From Methylomonas sp. (GTDB lineage Bacteria; Pseudomonadota; Gammaproteobacteria; Methylococcales; Methylomonadaceae), in contig PERU01000009.1 of the NCBI GenBank assembly GCA_002928965.1, forward strand, positions 1 through 64,000: a DNA stretch of 64,000 bases, given 5' to 3'. This document shows positions 26,268 through 35,238 of this stretch, piece by piece (the first letter of the stretch is position 1; each line of letters begins with the position of its first letter). A program made the position numbers and the translations under genes. Below the pieces are notes generated by a model. It was not told where the DNA came from. It was given only the letters and a program-made list of their open reading frames with translations, and made no database searches.

Positions 26268-28100
26268 ATGAGCCACACTATAGGATTTCAGCCTTTCGTC
26301 AGCCAGGAACTCAGCCAGGAAGGCTTGCGCAAAACCAGTCTCGATCCTTTCCTGTCGCGCAGCAATTATTTCGATGGCCGGTTATTAAAGGCAGCGGATC
26401 TGACCCGTGATCAGCAGTATCTGGATCAGCGGCTGTTGCAAACCGGCCGGGTGTTGGGGGCCGGGGTAGTGAGAGGGCTCTATGCCGAATTGACCGCCAA
26501 CCAGCAGATTGTCATCAGTCCGGGTTTGGCCATTACCGGTTCCGGCCGGGTGCTGGAATCGGTCAACAGGCTATCAATCGATTTGACCGACAGAGCGACC
26601 ATTGCGGTACTCAACCAACCGCCGCTGAATTATTTCAATCGGGGATTATATGCCGTGGTGTTGCACTACACTGAAAAAGGCGTCGGCATTGCTGAAACTT
26701 ACCCGGAAGACATTGGCACAAAAATCGAAACCCGCATCAATGCGTATGAAGAAGGCGTGCAACTGGTCTTGGTTCATCTGAATGAAGCGTACCCTGCCGG
26801 TAGTGAATTAACAGCCCGAGCGGCCTTGGCCGGCCGGTTTTTGCCACAGTTACAGGCTTTGACGGAAATCCCCGAGGATGGTGTGGCATTGGGATTGTTG
26901 GCCATCGATCAAAATATCGGTCAATGGCTGGATCGGGGCTTGCTGTATAGACCGGTGGGCATTCAACAGCATGCCGATGGTTTCCAGCAGTTGTTGGCGG
27001 CGCATTATGAAGCGTTGCTGAGCGATGTGTTAAATGCCCGCAATTGGTCGTCGCTGAACGGTGCCATCAGTGCCAGTCAGTATTTTCAATGGTTGCCACC
27101 GGTGGGTTCTTTGCCCAAGCAGGCGGTCAATCCGCAAACCGGCGTGCAAAGTTTTTTTCCGGAAAATTTCAATGTCAGCATGGTGCCGGTCAGGCAGGAA
27201 GATATACCGGTGCTGGAACAGGAAGCCATGTCTCAGGAAGTGATTGATTTGCGCCAGGATCAAGCGCTGGATATTGTCATTCTGGCGCCGTTGTCCGATG
27301 AAGATTTTAATTTTTATGCGCGCAGACTGGAGGCACCCACAGCGCAGGTGAATGATGATGTATTCAGTTTGTCCGCGCGCTTGCTGCCTGCCTTGATGCC
27401 ATTGTCGTTAAGCCGCAGGCCGATCAGGCGCATAGCCATCGATACCCAATCGCCAAATTACTGGAAACAGGTCTGGGACAGGGTGGGCGAAGGGCAGTTG
27501 CGTTATCTGAGACGTCCAGCCCGAGTGGCCGAAAATCATGTCAGCACCGTGGTGCTGGCACGCGGTTTTAAGTTACCGGATGCCTTGCCGGCCAGCGAAA
27601 CCCAGCTGCAGGCACTCAATCAGCAATTACTGCAAGCCGAGCAAGCCCGCATTTCCTTGCAAGCCCGGTTGCAAACCGCCAATCAGCAAATAACTGCGGC
27701 AGAAAGGCAATATGCCAGATTGCAGAATGAGTACGAAGCCTTGAAAAATGCTGCCGACAATTCTCTGGCTGTTCAAATCGAAGCCCGTGGCATCCGCGAT
27801 AAAGTCACGCTGGAAGCGGTACGCGGCTATTTGGACAAAACCCAGAATGAACCCAAGATTCAGGATTTGACAGCCAGGGTATTGGCGTTGCTCGATAACA
27901 CATTTGATCGGGTGTTCTGGCCCAGTGTCATGCAAAGTCTGGACAATGCGGTTTTAGATAAGCTGTTGCGCAGTTTCCTGATGGCTTTGCAGGCCGATGA
28001 ATCGATTACCCAGCTGATTGAACAAAATGGGCGGGATTGGGGGTTAACAGATGACATTCTCCAGCAATGGCAACGCACCGCCGAGTTTTTTAAGGGGTGA
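26268..28100 (+). CDS. eCIS accessory protein B of three tandem paralogues, with coiled coil
   Basis: 610 aa. The shared module is YFDGRLLKAADLTRDQQYLD, then GAGVVRGLYAEL, then VISPGLAITGSGRVLES. Residues ~445-500 are a heptad-like coiled coil (LNQQLLQAEQARISLQARLQ and onward), which could drive trimerisation. No signal peptide or catalytic motif is seen. Position and architecture suggest a projection or adaptor on the baseplate; that is inference. Confidence 0.68.
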   Translation: MSHTIGFQPFVSQELSQEGLRKTSLDPFLSRSNYFDGRLLKAADLTRDQQYLDQRLLQTGRVLGAGVVRGLYAELTANQQIVISPGLAITGSGRVLESVNRLSIDLTDRATIAVLNQPPLNYFNRGLYAVVLHYTEKGVGIAETYPEDIGTKIETRINAYEEGVQLVLVHLNEAYPAGSELTARAALAGRFLPQLQALTEIPEDGVALGLLAIDQNIGQWLDRGLLYRPVGIQQHADGFQQLLAAHYEALLSDVLNARNWSSLNGAISASQYFQWLPPVGSLPKQAVNPQTGVQSFFPENFNVSMVPVRQEDIPVLEQEAMSQEVIDLRQDQALDIVILAPLSDEDFNFYARRLEAPTAQVNDDVFSLSARLLPALMPLSLSRRPIRRIAIDTQSPNYWKQVWDRVGEGQLRYLRRPARVAENHVSTVVLARGFKLPDALPASETQLQALNQQLLQAEQARISLQARLQTANQQITAAERQYARLQNEYEALKNAADNSLAVQIEARGIRDKVTLEAVRGYLDKTQNEPKIQDLTARVLALLDNTFDRVFWPSVMQSLDNAVLDKLLRSFLMALQADESITQLIEQNGRDWGLTDDILQQWQRTAEFFKG

Positions 28101-28104
28101 CACC

Positions 28105-29832
28105 ATGACCACGCCTAACGTCATTTTTCTGCATCAACCCAGCCCCGGTAATGGCTTGACTGCGGATACACCCCAGCAGCGCGGTCGCCTGCGTTTGAAT
28201 CTGTTTGCCGGTCGTAGTCTGGGCGAGCGTGAATTCGACATCATACAGGCATATACCGAGCAACGACTGGCACCGCTGCTGTCCGGTCATGCACCCGGCA
28301 TTATCCAGGGCTTTGAGGTGGCTGCCGGACCCGTGCCGCTCGAAAACAGCACTCAAACCGACTGGTTGTTTCGGGTAAAACCTGGGCTGGCTGTGGGCGG
28401 GGATGGCCGGGTTATCAGTATGATCTTCCCGCTGGCGCAATACTGGCAAACCCAAAAAGACGATTACCTGGATAGCCGCAGTCGGGCATTACAACCCCTG
28501 GCCAATATTCACGGCATTTATTTTTTGACTGTCAGACGCACTTTGGAAAACGTCGATAAAAACGGCAACTTTGCCGGCTGTGTGCGGGATGAACTGGACA
28601 TGCTGCGTGATTCGCGCATAGAAACAGCCACCAGTCTGAGTTTACAGGTTGTTTGGGAAGGCGATGCGGCAGTGGCTGCGGCCAAAGCCGATCAGCACTT
28701 GACCATCAATCGCTTATTGGCTGAGCATTTGCATACTGACTGGTTTGCAGCCGATGGTGCCGTGCCCATCGGCATGCTGGCAGTGGAGCATGACACTATC
28801 CTTTGGTTTGATGCGGTTGCCGGTCGTTTCCCCGCCAGACCCGATGCGCAATATTGGACTTTCTTGTCCCATACCACCCAGAGTATTCAGCAGCATTTTC
28901 AGGGACAGCGGGTAGCTGATGAAACGGAGCGGCAAGCACTGATTAACCGGTTTAAATTGGCATATCTGCCTGCCGCCGGGGTATTGCCCGGTTTGTTTGT
29001 CAGCGATGTGGCCATGTTGCCCAAGTTGCAGTGGTTTCCAGCGCATATGCAGATTGAGATGGCGCCGATTGCCGAAAGTCAGGTCGAGGCCTTGATTGCC
29101 CGCGAGTTGCCGCGCACCTCCATTGATCTGCAAAAAGTCTCGGGTGATCGACTTCGGTTGTTATTGGCGGTGCCCGACACCGATTACCGCGCAGATCTGC
29201 TGGACTTGCCGTTTCCCGATCCCCACATGCAGCAGGACTTGTACCGTTACGGCCAAAAGGCTTTTCACAGCTGGCAAGACTGGGTGGTGCAATACGATGT
29301 GTTATTCAAGCAATTAACCGCAACTGATTTTGCCTCGAGCGAAGGCCAGCGTCTGTTTAGCAGCATCCCGGAACGCATCGATACCGAAGCCGAAGGGCAG
29401 CCTATGCATCCCGAGGTGTTTTTTGCGGGTCTGATTCAATCCAGCCGGGATTGGCAAACGGCGACTGCAGGCAATGTTATCAATGCAGACTTGCCGGCGC
29501 CTTACAGTGGGCGTGTCCCCGCACCACCCAACGATGTGGTTTTGGATTTTAACCCGCCTGCCAGCAACGCGGCGGATGGCTTGCTCAAGCAATATCTGCA
29601 GACCAGCCGAGAAATTGAGGGCATCGAAGCCTTGATTGATGATTTGGCTGATTTGCTGGCTTTATATGCCGATATGCAGCGCAGCCAGCGTCAGCAGCTC
29701 GATCATGTCAGCCTGTCGTTTACCCATCTGGCAGGCGGCGTGCAGGGCGATGGCAGTGGTTTGACGGTGGCGCGCTGGCTGCCGGAGATGCAGTTCGCGA
29801 CCAAAATCAAAGCACCTCCGCAGGATAACTGA
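28105..29832 (+). CDS. eCIS accessory protein C of three tandem paralogues
   Basis: 575 aa starting TTPNVIFLHQPSPGNG. The shared module is LNLFAGRSLGEREFDIIQAY, then APGIIQGFEVAAGP, then FRVKPGLAVGGDGRVIS. The rest is mixed alpha/beta with a helical end (IEGIEALIDDLADLLALYAD). I start at ATG 28105, 5 nt after the previous stop, rather than at the longer frame start at 28051. No enzymatic motif is seen. The gene order A-B-C without gaps suggests a duplicated structural component. Confidence 0.66.
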   Translation: MTTPNVIFLHQPSPGNGLTADTPQQRGRLRLNLFAGRSLGEREFDIIQAYTEQRLAPLLSGHAPGIIQGFEVAAGPVPLENSTQTDWLFRVKPGLAVGGDGRVISMIFPLAQYWQTQKDDYLDSRSRALQPLANIHGIYFLTVRRTLENVDKNGNFAGCVRDELDMLRDSRIETATSLSLQVVWEGDAAVAAAKADQHLTINRLLAEHLHTDWFAADGAVPIGMLAVEHDTILWFDAVAGRFPARPDAQYWTFLSHTTQSIQQHFQGQRVADETERQALINRFKLAYLPAAGVLPGLFVSDVAMLPKLQWFPAHMQIEMAPIAESQVEALIARELPRTSIDLQKVSGDRLRLLLAVPDTDYRADLLDLPFPDPHMQQDLYRYGQKAFHSWQDWVVQYDVLFKQLTATDFASSEGQRLFSSIPERIDTEAEGQPMHPEVFFAGLIQSSRDWQTATAGNVINADLPAPYSGRVPAPPNDVVLDFNPPASNAADGLLKQYLQTSREIEGIEALIDDLADLLALYADMQRSQRQQLDHVSLSFTHLAGGVQGDGSGLTVARWLPEMQFATKIKAPPQDN

Positions 29833-29842
29833 GGACACAGTC

Positions 29843-31705
29843 ATGGCCGATAAATTTTCCATTAATACAAACCTGTTCAGCGAATCGATGCAGGCAGAAA
29901 CCCTGACTGCCACTGCACAGACGGTTTCCGCCAAGCAGTTTTTGCAGAACACTTCGCCGGTGCTGCAAACCCTGAACACCGAGGTGATGCTGAATCCCAC
30001 GTTGCTAAAATACGATTTGACTTTCAAACCGCCTGCCAAGGCGGTGTTCACCATTCCGGAACCGGATCAACAGGCCAGCATCGCTCATATCGATCAATTG
30101 CATAGCGTGCTGAGTCGTTTCAAAGCCAGCCTGAAAATTCTGCAGGACGATCTGGGGCAGCAGGATGACGACAATCAAGCCAGCTTGCAGGCCAAAACCC
30201 AGGCATTTCTGGAAAACTATCGGGACGATGCCGATGTGGCCAAAGTGCTGAAGCAACAACTGGTGAATGGCCGTTTAAAAGGGTTTCAGGCTATTTTTGC
30301 TGCCAGGGTGGCCGGCGAAGCGCAATTGAACACGGACAATACCCTGTTTGATGACGATGCGTCCAGGTTGTTTCACAGTGGTCGGCAGTTATTGAAAGAA
30401 ACCCAAACCCTCTCGGAATTGCATAATCAGTTGTTGCTTTTGCAACGAGCGGTATTAAAACGGTTGTTGGCACTGCGCGAAAACAAACAGCAGCTGGCGG
30501 TGAGTATTACCGAAGCACGTCAGCGCCTGGACGCCTTGAATAGAACCCGCTTGGAAGACAGTGGCGATTATGCATTGGCGCAGCGTTTGGTGACAGAAGA
30601 CTGGCAACAGGTCGAACAGCGTTTTCAGCAGCGGCGCAAGGTGCTGGAAAATTATTCCGGTTTGTATTATGTGCGGGTGCGGGAAACGGCGATCGGCACA
30701 CTGTTACCGGACTCTTTGGTGCTGCGCAGTCAATCACCGGGCGATGTGGTGCCGGGGTGTAGCGATGTCAATACGGAGTTGCCCGACGCTGTGTTGCCGT
30801 TTATGGATACGCTGCTGGATATGCCATTGGTCGATTGGCGCCTCTTTCAACACGATGCGCACTTACTGCCCAGTCTCAGCCGCCAAACGCAATTATTCGC
30901 ACAGCGGCAGCAACGCTTGCAAACTAAAGTTCTACGAATGGCTGCCCAAGCCGGTCAACAGACAAAAAAACTGTTGCCGCTGTTACAGGGTAACAGTCAA
31001 TTGCTAACCACACTTGCCGGTAAGTCGCTGCTGCAGACTGATTCGTTGCAACAGCAATTCAATAGCGCGCACGGAGTGTTAGCGCTGGACGATGTGTTGC
31101 AGGGTTCGCGCAGTTTGTTAAGCGAGCGGGCGCAAACCCTGCAACAGCAACTCGGTCAGGCCTGCAGCTGTTTATTACAGCAATTGGCAGGCATACAACC
31201 CTCGATTCGTTTCCGTTGGGCGCAGTTGGTGGAAGATAGCAATCTACCCATCGAGCAACCCCAACGCTGGCCGCAACTGGCAGAGGTGGCAAAAGTCAAT
31301 TTTAATCGCGCCAGAACCTTGCAGGAATTAGTGGACTGGTTTTACCGACAGTTAGCGGATGATGCCAGCGATACCAGTCGCACTGCTATCACGCATATCA
31401 TCAGTGCATGTCTGTTGATTGCCGCATCCGATGACCCCGAGCAGATTTTGTACGGTAACCTGCAAAGCTTGCCGGGCCATTTTCGTCCAGGCGCCTTGTT
31501 ACGTTTGACGCTCAACCGCGATGCTTTACCGGGAACGCAGCTGCAGTTGCTGGATGCGCAAAGGCAGGTGGTAGGCATGTTGCGGGTGGACGATCAGGAT
31601 AAGAGCGGCGTGGTGGCAACGCTGATGCAGGTGTATCAACCCATCACCATCCGCGAAGGCTTGAGTGTGACCGGCAAACTGGCCAGGGGCCGGGCAGTCA
31701 AGTAG
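29843..31705 (+). CDS. Unassigned helical eCIS protein
   Basis: 620 aa, largely alpha-helical and glutamine/leucine-rich, with long coiled-coil-prone runs (HNQLLLLQRAVLKRLLALRE; QQLGQACSCLLQQLAGI). It does not match a family I know. The last ~90 residues, from PGHFRPGALLRLTLNRDALP to SVTGKLARG, look like a small beta domain. It sits between the accessory paralogues and the ATPase module. A scaffold, chaperone or tape-measure-like role is possible, but it is short and lacks the hydrophobic repeats of a typical tape measure. Confidence 0.6.
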   Translation: MADKFSINTNLFSESMQAETLTATAQTVSAKQFLQNTSPVLQTLNTEVMLNPTLLKYDLTFKPPAKAVFTIPEPDQQASIAHIDQLHSVLSRFKASLKILQDDLGQQDDDNQASLQAKTQAFLENYRDDADVAKVLKQQLVNGRLKGFQAIFAARVAGEAQLNTDNTLFDDDASRLFHSGRQLLKETQTLSELHNQLLLLQRAVLKRLLALRENKQQLAVSITEARQRLDALNRTRLEDSGDYALAQRLVTEDWQQVEQRFQQRRKVLENYSGLYYVRVRETAIGTLLPDSLVLRSQSPGDVVPGCSDVNTELPDAVLPFMDTLLDMPLVDWRLFQHDAHLLPSLSRQTQLFAQRQQRLQTKVLRMAAQAGQQTKKLLPLLQGNSQLLTTLAGKSLLQTDSLQQQFNSAHGVLALDDVLQGSRSLLSERAQTLQQQLGQACSCLLQQLAGIQPSIRFRWAQLVEDSNLPIEQPQRWPQLAEVAKVNFNRARTLQELVDWFYRQLADDASDTSRTAITHIISACLLIAASDDPEQILYGNLQSLPGHFRPGALLRLTLNRDALPGTQLQLLDAQRQVVGMLRVDDQDKSGVVATLMQVYQPITIREGLSVTGKLARGRAVK

Positions 31706-33279
31706 TGAGTGCCATTCATATTCAGCAATTACATTTCAAGGGACGGGATAGCCAACGACAGCTGTTGCTTGCGGATCTGGATCGGGTTGACTGGCCGGTA
31801 GTTTCCGAACGGGAGTTTTTGTTTATCAAGCGATTGAGTGCGCAACACCAGCCAGGACAGTTGGCTGCAAGTCTGGCTAAGCAGGCAGTCGATTATCGTA
31901 CCGCAGCGGTCAGTGGCTGGCAGGTGGGGGCCAACAGGGAAGATGCAGTTTATTTTGGTTCGCACGCCGAATTACTGGCCTGCCTGAGTCGGGATTTGTT
32001 GCAAAAAAACCAGTGCTGGTACTGGCAGCAATGGGCTGACTGGTTCAGGCAAACCCCGGAAACCGCGCTGGTGAATTGCTGGCAACAACAGCAATCGCTG
32101 ATTCCTGCTGTGCTGGAACACTTGGCGGAAAGACAGCTGTTGACATGGTTTTGCCGGCAATTATCAGATGCGTTGGCGGAACAGTTATGTCAGATCATTT
32201 GTCCGGGCATTGACCTCAATGACATCCATTTACAGCCCATCAGTCAGACCGACACCGTCCAAGCTATTCCCGATGTTTGCTTGGCGCCCTGGCAGAGTGT
32301 TTTTGCGGCTGACAAATTTTCCCGCCCGGTGATGCAGCTGGCGGCGTTGCTTGTTTTAAAACAATGGCAGCCTTTAAGGCTTTTGCAGGGTGATGTCGTG
32401 CCCGGTGTAAGACTGATTTGGGCGCGAATCATTGAACTTGCTGAAGCACCAGCAGCCAAGCAGCGTAAGTCAGATGGGCTGCAGGCATCGCCTATTGCAG
32501 CTGATAGCCAACGTCCACGCTTGTTTCAATCAGGCAACTCAAACAATTTAAGGTCTTACCAATCAAGCGCCTTTGCCGAGGCTATTTCGATACAGTCTCA
32601 AGCCGGTACAGATTCTGAACAGATTTTGGCAACGTCAGTCAATCTGCCCGCCACAATCCATGACGATGCAAAGCTTCAGCCGGAAGTTCACAATGCCTTG
32701 AGCGCACAAGTCGATTCGGACATCCTGAACGCTGCGAACACGAGCGTTGATAGGGTCAACCCGCACCAGCCAAGTCATTGGGTCAAGGATTTTGCATCGA
32801 AACAGCGCCTAGTCACCGGGCAGGGTGGCGTATTTTATCTGCTGAATTTTTTAAATCTGCCGCAGGTGCAGCACAGCTTGTTAAGCGATCCGGTTAGCCG
32901 AGAGTATGTTTGTGCCTGGGGTTGGGTATGGCGATTGGCGGTGGAACTGGGTTGGCAGGCTGAGCCGGCATTGGAGCATTTGCTGGCTACTTACTGCGGT
33001 TTGGATCGAGCCGATGCTTTGAAACAATTGCCCGATTTGCCGCAGATGTCGACACTCATGCTGTGGGGGCGTCAGCGCTATGGCGAACAACTGTTTAACC
33101 AGGATTTATTGGTTATTGAGGCTGTGCTGGAAATCGATGCCAGTCATGTCGATGTGTTTTATAAACTGGATGCGGTGCGACTGGATATAAGACGGGCGGG
33201 GCTGGATATTGATCCCGGCTGGCTGCCTTGGTTGGGTAAAGTGGTCAGGTTTCACTTCGGCGCATTGCCGACTTTTTGA
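31705..33279 (+). CDS. Unassigned eCIS protein upstream of the ATPase
   Basis: 524 aa starting at GTG 31705, which overlaps the last base of the previous stop. The N-terminal ~240 residues are helical and rich in W and Q. Residues ~250-355 are a low-complexity Ser/Ala/Gln linker. The C-terminal ~170 residues begin with GQGGVFYLLNFLNLP and contain WGWVWRLAVELGWQAEPALE. A GGxFYLxN-containing protein next to the AAA+ ATPase recurs in eCIS loci, so I regard it as part of the conserved set. Its function is unknown; pairing with the ATPase is inferred from adjacency. Confidence 0.62.
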   Translation: MSAIHIQQLHFKGRDSQRQLLLADLDRVDWPVVSEREFLFIKRLSAQHQPGQLAASLAKQAVDYRTAAVSGWQVGANREDAVYFGSHAELLACLSRDLLQKNQCWYWQQWADWFRQTPETALVNCWQQQQSLIPAVLEHLAERQLLTWFCRQLSDALAEQLCQIICPGIDLNDIHLQPISQTDTVQAIPDVCLAPWQSVFAADKFSRPVMQLAALLVLKQWQPLRLLQGDVVPGVRLIWARIIELAEAPAAKQRKSDGLQASPIAADSQRPRLFQSGNSNNLRSYQSSAFAEAISIQSQAGTDSEQILATSVNLPATIHDDAKLQPEVHNALSAQVDSDILNAANTSVDRVNPHQPSHWVKDFASKQRLVTGQGGVFYLLNFLNLPQVQHSLLSDPVSREYVCAWGWVWRLAVELGWQAEPALEHLLATYCGLDRADALKQLPDLPQMSTLMLWGRQRYGEQLFNQDLLVIEAVLEIDASHVDVFYKLDAVRLDIRRAGLDIDPGWLPWLGKVVRFHFGALPTF

Positions 33280-33288
33280 GGCTACGCC

Positions 33289-35238
33289 ATGAGCCCATCC
33301 TCTGCCACTTTGATACTGCACATTGATCTGGAAATTGCCGAGCGTGTGGTGCTGACCGCGCTGGCTTTATTTGCCGAAATCCATTTGCCACAATCTCCCG
33401 AATTGGTCACGGAACTGGCTGACACGACGTATTTACAGACTTTATTGCAGCAACCGCAGCGCAGCTGGCCCGAGCTGATCGACAGTTTGCAGCAACAATT
33501 GCCGCGTTTGCCGGGGACTTTGGGTCAAGTGGTAAGGGATTATCAATTACATGCCGCTGATTTTTTTCTGTTGAGTTTATGTGGCGTGTTGGAAAGCCAT
33601 CATCAGGCGGTGTTACTGGTTGGCTTATTACAGCAACCCGGACAGTTGCGACCGGAGCTGCATTTATGTTGCGCCATTTGCACTAGCTTATTCAAACGCA
33701 CCTATACGCCGCTGGATATTTTGCAGCATCCTTTGGTTGAGGCCGGATTTATCAGCCTGCAAGGTGACGAACCTTTGCCGTTACGGCAATTACACATGAC
33801 ACCGCAGCTCTGGCAGGTCATCAATGGCAAAGTTCAGCATTGGCCTGGCTGCCGGCCATTAAGCCTGCCTGATCAATCGATATTGCCGGAAGCGTTGCAA
33901 CAACGCATTCAACAGTGGCTGGTGCTACTGAGCCAAGGACGTATCAGCGGACTGATTTTGCGTGGGCAACCAGCTAACGGTTTGCTGTTGGCAGGCTTAT
34001 TGGCAAATCAATTAGGCCTGCAGCCAGTGGTGATTGACCTTTCGGTCAGTCAGGACAAACAGCTGGGCATCATGGCGCGCTATGGCAATTGGTTGCCCAT
34101 TTTCAAGCCGGTTTTGGCACCGGGCGAACATTGGGTGTTGCCGGAAGCCTTGCGTGAACAGCCTTGTATGGTTGTATTGGGGCGAGATGGCAGTATCGAT
34201 GCGCCGGGTCTTCTGGAGGTTTGCATCATGGGCTTGCCATTAACGCAAAGACAAGCACTTTGGCAGCAATTGTTGCCGGAATTTGCCAGTGGTGCGCTTG
34301 CCGAATCCGCGCAGCTGTCTGCGCCCAGCATCATCAGTATTGCCGAACGAGCCCGCTTGCAAGCTCTGCAACAAGGCGAACAGCTGACTAACCAGCACCT
34401 TTTGCATGCGCGTTTTCTGGAAACCGCCGAGCAATTGAAATTATTGGCACACCCGGTAGCGCGTTACGTCGATGACAGTATGCTGATTTTGCCGGATGCC
34501 TTAAGTCAGCAATTGCAGCATTTGATTTTGCGGTGCCGGCGGCGGGAAAGCATGAATCAGGGCTTGGGGCCGACCTTTGACAATGACATGAATGCTGGGG
34601 TACGAGCGTTATTCATGGGTGAAAGTGGTACGGGTAAAACCCTGGCCGCCAGCTTTGTGGCGACCCGCCTGAATGCACCCTTGTACCGGGTGGATTTGGC
34701 GGCGGTGATGAACAAATACATCGGTGAAACCGAGAAAAATCTTAGCCTGATGCTGGATCAGGCCGCCGATCAGGATGTGGTATTGCTATTGGACGAGGCG
34801 GATGCCTTATTTGGAAAACGCAGCGACGGCGGCGAAGTCGGTGAGCGGTTTGCCAATATGCTGACCAATTTTTTGCTGACCCGCATTGAGCAACATCCGG
34901 GTATCATCATTCTGACCAGCAACAGTCAATCCCGCATCGACAAAGCCTTTATGCGTCGACTGGATGCCGTATTGGAATTTCCGTTACCGGACGTTGCACA
35001 ACGTCGGCAACTCTGGCTCAGCCATTTGGGTGAACGTAAACCGGACGGAGATTTTGTAACCCTATTGGCGCAATACTGCGAATTACCCGGCGGGTATATC
35101 CGCAATGCGGTGTTGAATGCGGCAGTGTTCGAGCAAGGCAGTCTCGATAAACAAGCTATCCTGCAGGCTTTGGCCTGGGAATATCAAAAGTTGGGTCGGC
35201 AAATGCCACCGCAATTGAATCGGTTCAGGAGGCTGTGA
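33289..35238 (+). CDS. AAA+ ATPase of the eCIS (Afp15-like)
   Basis: A 649-aa protein with a C-terminal AAA+ domain. Walker A is GESGTGKT (from residue ~444), Walker B VLLLDEADALFG, sensor 1 IILTSNSQSRIDKAF, and the arginine finger region MRRLDAVLEFPLPD. The N-terminal ~430 residues are a helical regulatory region with a degenerate nucleotide-binding-like part. Afp15-type ATPases are needed for particle assembly or cargo loading in studied eCIS. The stop overlaps the start of the DUF4157 gene by one base, suggesting tight coupling of ATPase and cargo. Confidence 0.93.
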   Translation: MSPSSATLILHIDLEIAERVVLTALALFAEIHLPQSPELVTELADTTYLQTLLQQPQRSWPELIDSLQQQLPRLPGTLGQVVRDYQLHAADFFLLSLCGVLESHHQAVLLVGLLQQPGQLRPELHLCCAICTSLFKRTYTPLDILQHPLVEAGFISLQGDEPLPLRQLHMTPQLWQVINGKVQHWPGCRPLSLPDQSILPEALQQRIQQWLVLLSQGRISGLILRGQPANGLLLAGLLANQLGLQPVVIDLSVSQDKQLGIMARYGNWLPIFKPVLAPGEHWVLPEALREQPCMVVLGRDGSIDAPGLLEVCIMGLPLTQRQALWQQLLPEFASGALAESAQLSAPSIISIAERARLQALQQGEQLTNQHLLHARFLETAEQLKLLAHPVARYVDDSMLILPDALSQQLQHLILRCRRRESMNQGLGPTFDNDMNAGVRALFMGESGTGKTLAASFVATRLNAPLYRVDLAAVMNKYIGETEKNLSLMLDQAADQDVVLLLDEADALFGKRSDGGEVGERFANMLTNFLLTRIEQHPGIIILTSNSQSRIDKAFMRRLDAVLEFPLPDVAQRRQLWLSHLGERKPDGDFVTLLAQYCELPGGYIRNAVLNAAVFEQGSLDKQAILQALAWEYQKLGRQMPPQLNRFRRL

